64,000 nucleotides of DNA from contig NC_066583.1 in assembly GCF_024323335.1 (NCBI RefSeq), positions 278,151,910-278,215,909 on the forward strand. Direction: 5' to 3'. Shown here piece after piece: positions 20,452 to 30,037 of this stretch; position 1 is the stretch's first letter; each line of letters starts with the position of its first letter. The position numbers and the translations under genes are program-made. The notes beneath the pieces are model-generated. The model saw only the letters and a list, made by a program, of their open reading frames with translations, ran no database searches and had not been told where the DNA came from. The DNA comes from Lathyrus oleraceus (taxonomy: Eukaryota > Streptophyta > Magnoliopsida > Fabales > Fabaceae).

Positions 20452-23420
20452 ATGGCTTTATCATCTTCCTCTCAACAGGTATCCATGGATGTCGAATCTA
20501 GTAAAAGACTTTATATCAAACAAAAAACCATGAATGTTAGCAAGGAGAATCTGAAACTCATTATGGAGCAGATTGTTGATTTGGAATCCTTCAGTCTGAA
20601 TGGATACCACCTATGGAATTTATTTAAAGCAAAATAATAGGCACCAATCTTTGATATGTTGAATGGACTAATTTATCCTCATTTGGTCAAGGATTTTTGG
20701 GTTAGAGATGAGGTGTATGATGAGTATGTTTCTTCTTATGAAGAAAATCTTAAGTTTGTTGAAGACAATTCTTTAAAAGAGAAGAGTAGATAGGAAATGG
20801 TATTGAAAGAGTTAAAGGAAGTTGAAATAAGATCTATTGGGATGGGAGTTGATGTCACCATCACTCATAAAATAATTTCCAAACTTCTTGGTGTGTCAAC
20901 TGTAGGAAGGTGCACTCTTAACACCAAGGAAAGCATTCCAAAAGCCAAAGGCATCAAAACCATTTTGTTTGAGTGTTCATATGATTTTGGAAAGGTGAAG
21001 AACATGAAGACTCCTTACAAAATTCTGCTTAAGACCCTTATTAGGTGTCTGATTCCTGGAGAAGGTAGTACTCATCAAACCTCTTAGGATCATAGACATT
21101 TAATCTTGTATTTGGTAAATAAGGAGAAAATCAATATAAATGACTATATCTTTCATCATCTATGTGAAGCTATAAAGGAGATTATAAAGCATAAAAAGAG
21201 GAATGTACCTTATGCCAGACTCTTGTCTGAATTGTTTCATTAGGGTCGTCTAATTGACTCTCTGAGTGTTTCTTCTACTCGTGATAATCTGGAAGAAACT
21301 CATGGAAACATTCTTTCTGCTTCAGTTATGGGTAACATGAAGCTTCTAAAGAGGCATGAAGTGGTGATATCAGAAGTACCACTCAAAGTCAGAAGTGCAA
21401 AGACTGCTTATCTTGAGGACTATTCAACAATTACCAAGCATGACAACCCAGAGGTAATTATGGAATTCATTAAGATGGCAAGAAAAGATACAGGTGTTGT
21501 TCTGGCTTATGAGGACATACCAGATGGGACAACTAACATGTGTAGACCTTCTAGAAAAAGAAAACAGGTTGCTTTTGTTGCTCATAAGATAGTTCAGAAG
21601 TATCCTAAGAAGAAGGTTGTTCAAAAGAAAAATATTAAGAAGGAGATTGAAGAGGTAGCATCCCCTATTATCTTGATGCCCACTTAGACAATGAGTGAAG
21701 GAACTGGAAAAACTCTTTAGAAGACATTATCTTATTCTATCTCCACTGTTGCACCCGTGAAAAATAAGAAGTTGAGAAAGATGATTTTAACTTCTAATAT
21801 TGTAGAGGAAAAGGAAGAAGAGGAAATTGAGATACCTTCGGTTAGGAAGATAAAGGTTATGGAATTTGACACTTAGAAGGTTGTAGAGGGAGCCATTTAG
21901 AGAGGAGCACAATTTATTATCTCCGCTCTATTGGAATAAACTAAGGAACAACTTGCAACTTCTGAAGCTCAGATGGAAGAAGATGCTGCTACATAAGATG
22001 TTCTAAAGATAGTTAAAGTTCAAGTTGCTGAAGCAATAGCTGCTTTAAAGACTGCTGAAGGTACTTCTGAAGCTGAAACTTCTCTTTTACTAGAAGAAGT
22101 AGTACCAAAAGTATCTACTAATCTTGTTTCTGAAGTTGTTATTGAAAAGGAGCAAGTTACTCCAGATGAAGAAGATACTGATATTATAGGTAATAATATG
22201 AATTCTATCTCTGAGGATGTTTTTTATTCTTACACTCTAAACCATATATCACTAAAACCTTCCCCCAAACAATCTCCAGAACACACTTCATCACTTGCTC
22301 ACAACATGGTTTAAAATTCAGAACCTGTGATGGATTCCCCTAACCCTACACCCCTCTTTTAAATTCTAGAAAATGCTTTGAATCCAGTTGATTATGAACA
22401 TCCTACTGGTGAAACCATTGATGATCAGATACAACTAGATTGCATTTCTGATTATGAACAACCTCAACCTATAAACACCGCATTTGGACCCCTTATAAAG
22501 GTATCTAGTGGTAAAGTTGCATCAAGTTCAAGCTCTGACTTTGACTTTGAGGATACCACTTTCAAACCTCTATTTTCCAAACCCATCCAAGCTATCCCTC
22601 TCAAAATCTTCACACAAAAAACCCACAAAAGGACCAAACATGTTCTTATGAAATAAATATTGGACATATTAACTTATTTGTTCAAATTGAAGCTAGACAT
22701 GTTATCCAAAACCAACCAGAACCTGAACCCAAACCTCAACCTTAAGTTGAACCCTCATTTGAACCCCAACCTCAACCTGAACTTGAACCCACATCTGAAC
22801 CCCAACCTCAACTTGGTCCTGCATAGACTCAATCTCAAGTTCAAACTACATTTGAACCTTAGATTGAAGTTGAACAAGTCTCTTTGCACCAACCTCCACC
22901 AGAAACTACCTTAAACAAAATTGTCCAAGAAACCAAACATCTGACCATCACTCTTCTCCTAAAAGAACAGATGTTGTGTCAGAATCTAGAAAAGTACACT
23001 TATCCATACCCTCACCTCTCCCATAAACTGACATTCCACCTCTTTCACCCTTTATCCAAGCTCAAATGGAAGAATACAAAACTGTTCTTTTTGATAGAAT
23101 GCAGAATCTTATTGTTGAGAGAATTACAACTTCTAACCCAGTAACTTATGTTGCAAAATGGGATTCTCTCACAACTTCCTTGGTATCAGTTCTACAAAGT
23201 ATGAAGTATATATCCTCAGAATCTGTTGCTTCTTCCAGTCAGAGGCAAGAGCAATTAGAAGCTAAATTGGCTTTTATTGCTAATACTCAAGAGACCATGG
23301 AAGCTAAGCAGAAAGAGATGGACGATCAAATGAAGATTGTGATTGCAAGACAAGATGATATGGGTATTGATCTCAAAGCTATTCTGGAGCTCCTGGAGCA
23401 AAAACCACAGGATTTAGGAA
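20452..23420 (+). pseudogene. SIRE-type envelope-like gene, degenerate
   Basis: The ATG at 20452 begins MALSSSSQQVSMDVESSKR, a start I associate with legume proteins annotated as envelope-like in SIRE/Maximus copia elements. The frame continues with stops at about 20637, 20791, 21085, 21241, 21685 and others: VTITHKIISKLLGVS, PYARLLSELFH, a basic stretch (PSRKRKQVAF, YPKKKVVQKK, about 21550-21640). An acidic region and a Pro/Glu/Gln-rich repeat (about 22711-22830) follow after a frameshift near 22650-22700. The last segment (23066-23420) looks like a coiled coil (QRQEQLEAKLAFIANTQETM). In related elements this ORF lies between pol and the 3' LTR. Its function is unproven; this copy cannot encode a full protein. 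Confidence 0.7.
22711..22830 (+). repeat. Pro/Glu/Gln-rich minisatellite in the envelope-like gene
   Basis: Degenerate repeats of a 12-18-bp unit around gaaccccaacctcaacctg. In the gene's own frame they read E-P-Q-P-type repeats; the alternative frame gives an artefactual Asn/Leu repeat. Confidence 0.7.
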
Positions 23421-23832
23421 TTACAAAACCCTTGTTTTGTTTTGTTTTTTCATTTCTGGACATGTTTTTGAAATCTAACTCTTTTATTTGGTTAATGAAA
23501 TGTTTTCTTCAGAATCTTTTCTTCAGTATCCTTCTTTCCTTTTTCATTTATCATTTTGTTGATGACATGGGGGAGAAAGATAATGTGTATTTAAGCACAC
23601 CTAAGCAACTGAATCTGATGACTATTCTTATTGTTGCTTAATTAATTTCTTAAGTTAATGATATTGTGTCTTTAAAGGAATTTAATTAACCTGGATATGA
23701 CACAGGGGGGGCTTAAAATCCTCACCTTCTGGACTATCATACTCAGGGGAATTTACAAACCTTAGACCCTGAAATCAACATGTTAATTAAATTAACAACC
23801 ATTGTTCTTAAATACTTATATTTGTCATCATC

Positions 23833-23846
23833 AAAAAGGGGAAAAT
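23833..23846 (+). other. Polypurine tract of SIRE-type element
   Basis: AAAAAGGGGAAAAT immediately precedes TGTTGGGACAAAA, the LTR start typical of this lineage. Confidence 0.8.
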
Positions 23847-24376
23847 TGTTGGGACAAAATTGGTTGATATCATATCCCTTGGATTTCGATGATAATAAAT
23901 TATTTAAAGAACAATTGGGTATTCTAATAGATGAATAGAAGCTTGAATATTCTGAATCAGAAGTTTAGACTCTGGCTCTGAAGATCACTTCTGAAGACTC
24001 TAACTTGATGGAAAATTTAGACTCTGAAGAAGTCAACATCTGAAGAAAGTCAACCTATGGTGATCCAGACTTTGAAGCTTCAGAAGCCAAGAAGCAGACT
24101 CTGAAGAGATCAGCCTCTAAAGAGTGAAGTCTGAAGAAATTCAACCTCTAAAGGTCCAGAATCTGAAGATTGACTAAACTCTTGGATCGAGGAAACTCTG
24201 GCAGACTCAGAGACCTTTTTGTTCACGTGAAGACTTATGGAAAATATTTACATGGATATTTGAGCTTCAATGGATAATTATTCTTGAAGAAATAAGTTTC
24301 TTGACATGTCCAATCAACACAAATATTCTCCAAGACTCTTGTGCAAAAGTCCTTCAACGACTCTTTTATGTCCCTC

Positions 24377-24384
24377 TATAAAAG
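24377..24384 (+). promoter_or_regulatory. TATA box in SIRE-type LTR
   Basis: TATAAAAG in the context ccctctataaaaggacc, about 750 bp before the LTR end. Confidence 0.55.
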
Positions 24385-24611
24385 GACCAGAAAAGTTTGA
24401 AGAAAATGATGGACTCTACACAACACCATTAACATTCAAAGAGAAGGTACTCTCTAAAAAATATTGCATATATTAAACTTTGAATTTCTTAACAGTTGTA
24501 TATTATATAAGTTCTTAAGTCTTATAGTCTTTCCAAGTTGTATTCTGCCTGCACCTCTTATTATATGTCAAGTGTAGTTTTTCCCAACATCTTAGCAGTT
24601 TGTTATAGAGT

Positions 24612-24795
24612 CAGAAGTCTCTTGCTTTAGTGCCTGAGCATTGGAAGTATCTTGCTTGTGTTCTTGAGCATAGAAGTCTTTTACTTGAGGGTTTGAGCAT
24701 TGTAAGTCTCTTGCTTGTATGTTTGAGCATATAAGTCTCTTACTTGAGGGTTTGAGCATTGGAAGTCTCTTACTTTATGCTTGAGCATTTGTAAT
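24612..24795 (+). repeat. 30-bp minisatellite in the SIRE-type LTR
   Basis: Six tandem units of about 30 bp with the consensus aagtctcttgcttg-n-tttgagcat, alternating between cttgcttg and cttacttg forms. Confidence 0.85.
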
Positions 24796-25139
24796 CATAT
24801 TTGGTTATATTGAAAACCCCTTGAAAGTGCAAGGGGACTGGACTACTCTCAAGTTGTGATAGGAACCAAGATAATTGATGTGTGTCTTTTCTTTTACTTT
24901 CCTATTTTTTGATCTTATCATTCCGCTGTTATTATCTTTGCAACTCTGAGTCAGATTCTGGTTCAGAATCTGATAAGAACTTTCAGAAGAAAACCTAGTG
25001 ATTTTGATTCAAACTCTGAACTAAGTATTTAGAATCTGATTAAGATCATTTAGAAACAGAAGAAGAAAAAGCTTAGAGGAGAAAAGGAAACACAACTCAA
25101 CCCCCTTCTTGTGTTTTTCTCGCCTTCACTTTCTGCCAA

Positions 25140-26030
25140 TATGAATGTCATTGGCTCCTTTGTAGACCTCGGCAAGTACTAGTGTGGTTTCATTTTCTCC
25201 AAGACATCGTAACATTGGAGGAGATTTCCCGAATTTGTAAATTTTTCTCGAGAGAAGGGTGTACTTAGCAGCATGCTTTTAGATTCTCCTTGCTTCCCCC
25301 TCGTCCCGTGAGAGTTCGTCCGCCTGTAGGTAACGCAATATGGAGGCATCCAACTAGACTTGAGAATAACTTCCAGTGAGTAGGCATTGCCTGCCTCAAT
25401 ACTAGGGGATGCGAGATTCTTTTGGATCACTGTTCTGTTAAACCCTGTTGTCTTTGAGGTGGCAAGCTTGGACAAAAGGTTTGCTCTGAAGTTATGTTTG
25501 CAGGGCAAGCTAAATTCTGCAACAAAGTTATACAGAGCCTAGGACTTGATGTTTCCTTTCAGGGTGTATTGGATATCATGTTCTAAGAGTTTTACGGCCC
25601 AGGATACCATCCTTCCCGCCAAATCTTGCTTTTTCAAGACCTATCAAAAACGAGATAGTTGGATTTTACAAAGATCGCGTGTCCATTAAAATAAGGACGC
25701 AATTTTGTCTTTGTGATGACGACAGCCAATGTCGGCTTCTCAATCTTTTAATAACATACTTCAGGGCCTCTTAACACCTTGTTTACAAAATACACGAGCC
25801 TCTCAACTTTACTTATCTCGTGTACGAGTACTAAGTTCATCGTTTGATCTGTAACGGAGAGGTAGAGGAGTAATGGTGATTCCTCCATCGGGTGAGTGAG
25901 AATGAGAGGTGAGACGATGAATACTTTTACCCTCTAGAAAGCCTTATCGCACTTTGTCGTCCACTCGAATCTTTCATTCTTCTTCCAGGCAGCAAAGAAA
26001 AGGAATGCCTTGTTGTTTGCATATAAAAAT
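25140..26030 (-). pseudogene. Tat-type gypsy pol fragment (RNase H to integrase start)
   Basis: Read on the minus strand from 26030 downward, broken frames match gypsy RNase H (WTTKCDKAF near 25960; HPMEESPLLLYLS near 25880) and then the second RNase H and linker usual in Tat-lineage elements. The longest piece, 25179-25508, reads FRANLLSKLATSKTTGFNRTV. Stops and shifts are frequent and no LTR flanks it, so this is a relic. Confidence 0.7.
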
Positions 26031-26369
26031 GTCTAATTAGGAATAACATAACATAAATAAGTTCACGTGAAAGTTGCTTACAAAATTTTAAAATTCGATC
26101 CTATATAATATGTTAAAGTTTGTTATGAATTGAGACAAAAAATGAAAGGATTTAAATGCCCTTTCGGTCTCTCTAATTTGATGATTTTTTAATTTTTAAT
26201 CTCTCAATTTTAAAAATCAATTTTTTAGTCCTTGAACTTTACTTCCCTTAAAATTTCAATGGTCCTCCTCCAGTTTTACATATGTGAAACTGATGATTAG
26301 AATAAAAAAAATTAATGACATAATGAATATGATGATTTATTATTTAATATTTTTTTATGCAATTAATTA
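26031..26369. other. AT-rich spacer
   Basis: No gene seen. A tract near 26155-26260 (gccctttcggtctctctaatttg...) resembles ends of common legume non-coding repeats, but I could not find a second terminus. Confidence 0.4.
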
Positions 26370-26643
26370 CTCTCGTTGTTTCTTTATAAGTGTAATTTTT
26401 TAACTTTTTACCCATACCAAAAAAGTTAATCATCATTGTTACTTTTTAAACAATAATTCTCCTTTTACTTATAATATCCTTAATTATTTATTACATTCAT
26501 TGTACTTTTTTACTCTCTGTGAAAATTATCTAGGGATAATTTTAACAAAAGTACATTTAATACTATCTTGAATTTTACAAGTGACAATTAAAAAGAAACA
26601 AAAACTTATTAAGAAAGTGACATTTAAAAAAGAACGGAAGGAG
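26370..26643. mobile_element. Stowaway-like MITE
   Basis: 274 bp flanked by TA on both sides (26368-26369 and 26644-26645). The left end ctctcgttgtttctttataagtg and the right end (read inversely) ctccttccgttcttttttaaatg are imperfect inverted repeats of the CTCCCTCCGTTYC type that marks Tc1/mariner-related Stowaway elements. No coding capacity. Confidence 0.75.
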
Positions 26644-26960
26644 TAATAATTTTACATAATAAATTAATTATTTAGAATTAATTAACTGAAAATTTAAACT
26701 AAAATTTATGGGTCTTGAGTTTAAATCACTTAGGTATATTTCAAATCCTGAAGAATACAACATGTGAGTAGTTGTCACCTATATTATTTAAAGGAAAAAC
26801 AATGTAGAACTTGCTTCTCTACGTGAAAAAGCAAACCATCTCTTTTCAACAACCACAAAGTCAACCAGGCTTATATTTTAAAAATAGTTTTTAATGTAAC
26901 ACTAACAAATTCAATATTTAAAGAATTTTAAAAAATATATATGCAATATTTTTTATTAAA
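26644..26960. other. AT-rich spacer
   Basis: No open frame, repeat pair or element terminus recognised. Confidence 0.4.
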
Positions 26961-28527
26961 TTCATTTACCGATTTTGAAACACATAAGATTCATTTACTT
27001 ATTTGTTTAACAACCAATTAAAAAAAATAGTAAGATCAGTTATCGACTAATCACCTAAGCACAACAAACTCTAAGTATGAATATGATCATTGAGCTTCAT
27101 GAACATACCTCTTTTAGATAATGAGATTATATGAATGAGTAAGTAGTTAAATAAATGAGATTATCATATTTTTAAAAGTTACAATTAAGTTGAAAAAGAA
27201 AAAAATGAAAAATAAGTAAATAGTAATGTAATTGTTATAAGGTGGTTGATAGAAATGAGTGAGTAGTAAAACCAAAAAAATTTAAAGTGGTTGACAAGAA
27301 TTTACCAATATGAATTTTTAGTAACTACAGTGCAAAACTAAAAACAATTTTAAGAAATACTTACCAAACTTCACACAAACTTATTAAAACATACATTCAG
27401 TAACAACTTCATCAGTTAATGAACTACAACATTCTTCAACATCAACATAGGTTCGTTACACCAAATCCTTTTCATATACCCTGCCTTAAATTGTTCACAA
27501 CAACATTACTACAAAACAATCTTAAATTACTGCAACTTCATTACATAAATACCATCATTACATAATGTTACTACCCTAACATTACTACAGCTTAGACTTA
27601 GCTTACTAAACACAAACCATCAAAATATTTTAGACCATCCAACATCTAAATTCATTTACTGGTTTTGAAACACCTAAGATTCATTTACTCATTTGTACAA
27701 ACAACCAATTCAAAAAAAAAGTAGTAAGGTCAGTCATTGACTAATCACCTAAACCCAACAAACTCTAAGTATGAATATGACCATTGAGCTTCATGAACAG
27801 ACCTCTTTTTTCCTTGCAAATATTTAAAACCAAAAAATAGATTCGCACACGCACGCGCACACTCACACGCATACACATGCACACACATGCACACACGCAC
27901 ACATGCATACACACATACGCACATACGCACACGCGTACGCAGATATACGCACATACGCAAAAACACTCACACACATATACACACATAGGTGATTTATAGG
28001 AATGGGTAAGTAGTTAAATAAATGAGATTAACATATTTTTAAAAGTTACAATTGAGTTAAAGAAGTAAAAAATGAAAAATAAGTAAATAGTAATGTAGTT
28101 GTGATAAGGTGGTTGATAGAAATGAGTGAGTAGTAAAACCAAAGAAATTTAAAGTGGTTGATAGAAATTTACCAATCCGAATTTTTACTAACTACTTAAA
28201 TTTACAATGCAAAACTAAAAACAATTCTAGGAAATAGTTACCAAACTGCACACAAACTTATCAAAACATACATTCATTAACAACTTCATCAATTAATTAA
28301 CTACAACATTCTTCAACATCAACATGGGTTCGTTACACCATATCGTTTTCACATACCCTGCCTTAAATTGTTCACAACAATATTACTACAGAACAACCTT
28401 AAATTACTACAATTTCATTACATAAACACCATCATTACATAATGCTACTACCCTAACGTAACTACAACTTAGACTTAGCTTACTAAACACAAATCATCAA
28501 AGTATTTTAGACCATCCAACATCTAAA
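26961..28527. repeat. Tandem duplication, units of about 690 and 877 bp
   Basis: Unit 1 (26961-27650) and unit 2 (27651-28527) both start attcatttac(c/t)g(a/g)ttttgaaacac and end ccatccaacatctaaa. They share the whole order of blocks, for example gactaatcacctaa, aagtagttaaataaatgagatta and acattcttcaacatcaacat. Unit 2 is longer mainly because a purine-pyrimidine microsatellite (27842-27986) was inserted or expanded in it. No coding sequence is convincing. Confidence 0.88.
27842..27986. repeat. Alternating CA/CG-rich microsatellite
   Basis: About 145 bp of cacacgcacgcg- and acatacgcac-type alternation, present only in the second unit of the tandem duplication. Alternating purine-pyrimidine sequence of this kind can adopt Z-DNA; that is inference. 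The Cys/Val-rich open frames read from it on the minus strand are artefacts. Confidence 0.9.
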
Positions 28528-29534
28528 CCTCATACATATTATTCTTAACATTTTCATCCATACTTTCATAACCCACAACTATTGATATTTACGTCCCTTG
28601 TCTTCATATCAAACACTAACACCATATCTTCCATGCTTGATAATATACACAAATAGATGGTCTAGAAGACTATGAATCGTAAAACCCACCTTGTCTCCTC
28701 TACGGAGCTTCTTCTTCTTCGCGTATTCGTACTAGCCTTTGCCGATGAATTTCTCCAGCTTTACCACTTTATTCTTCCTCTTCGCACAATGCACTTTCCT
28801 GAAATGCATATCTCTATTAGCACAATCAATAATCTCAATCGTCTTCTGGTTCCACCACAAGTAGTTCTTTGCCACATACCTAGAATTTTTTTGCATCAAA
28901 CACATTATACTTTCAGATAAAGTTAGATAAAGTTATAACCAAATTAGACGCATCTCAGAAAACCAAACAAGTTTAACTAATACACCAACATACCAGAATA
29001 TATTTTTTTCCATGAATACTCCTCCTTTTCAGAGTCTTCATCATCGTTTGACGGATTCTTGCGAATATTCGGGTTTGGTGAATCTAACGTCGTTAAAACC
29101 CTTTCACGGATCCTAATCATTGCTTGAATCTCACTATCGGATATGTCACTTCCAAAGCTCTCCTCCCAACTCCAACGTAACGATCATTAATATGTTATTT
29201 TTCATCGGTTACTACAACTTTATAAAGCAAAATCAAGTATAACATGGACAGCAATGTCTTACCTACTACTTTTAGTTGAGTTTGATTTTTTGACTTTTGT
29301 GACTTCCTTAGTTTTGGCATTCGTTCGAGAACCTGTGAAACCTTCTTTGATGAACCCATAACAACTTTTCCTTTTGCCTCAACATGCATTTCATTGAGTG
29401 TTTTTTGGATCCAGCCTGGATCTCCAAATTTGTCGCCTGAAGCCCTGGAAGAAATCCGATAATGCATTAAAATCTATCAGAACCACACTACATGTTTCAA
29501 ACTCTACATGCAACACATTAACGAAAACACATTC

Positions 29535-30020
29535 TGTTGGTGATTTTAGTATCATCAATGTATTTTTAGTAGTAATGTGATTTACTATAGGCCGATGCAA
29601 TTATGCGTTAAAGCTTGGAAACGAGTTAGGGGTAGTGCGGAGTGCATGCTCGTCGAGTCAACGTATAATTGAATGCGAATAATTGAAACGGGGTTCCAAC
29701 GTTCGAAATTTTCTTTTGAATTTCGAATCCTTTCCCAACCGACGTAACCGTTTCTGAACAGTTGCGTCTTTTCGGTTTCTGTTATTGATCTCCTATATAA
29801 GGAGTCATTTGGCCTCAGTTTGAAAAGACATAACGAAATCAAACTTTCTCTCTACATTTCTGAACATCTCTCTTTGCCAGAAACAAATTGTTCTTCAAGA
29901 ATTATCCCCACAAAGATTTCGTGAACCCAAGCAAGAATAGGGTCGAAATACTTTGTTCGAAAAGTGTACGAACACGATTCTTCGAAGTTATCCAGGATTA
30001 TCATACCCGATTATCTAACA
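29535..30020 (+). mobile_element. Copia-2 5' LTR
   Basis: 486 bp, TGTTGGTG...CTAACA, matching 34600-35085 with six differences, all transitions. TATATAA lies at 29794-29800. The flanking five bases cattc and the right flank tattc (35086-35090) form a target duplication with one mismatch. Confidence 0.95.
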
Positions 30021-30037
30021 AACGAACAAAGTAATTT

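Larger units (their letters stand above)
23847..25128 (+). mobile_element. SIRE-type copia 3' LTR
   Basis: 1282 bp from TGTTGGGACAAAA to CTCGCCTTCA. The body is rich in tctgaag and cagaat motifs typical of these LTRs. It has a TATAAAAG box at 24377-24384 and a six-unit minisatellite at 24612-24795. The partner LTR is outside the window, so the end rests on family resemblance and the TG...CA rule. Confidence 0.75.

Noticed and set aside
22660..22914. Asn/Leu-repeat protein
   Set aside because: Wrong frame of the Pro/Glu-rich part of the envelope-like gene.
27745..27986. Two Cys/Val-rich minus-strand open frames of 73 codons each
   Set aside because: They are translations of the CA/CG microsatellite and share the same low-complexity DNA in two frames.
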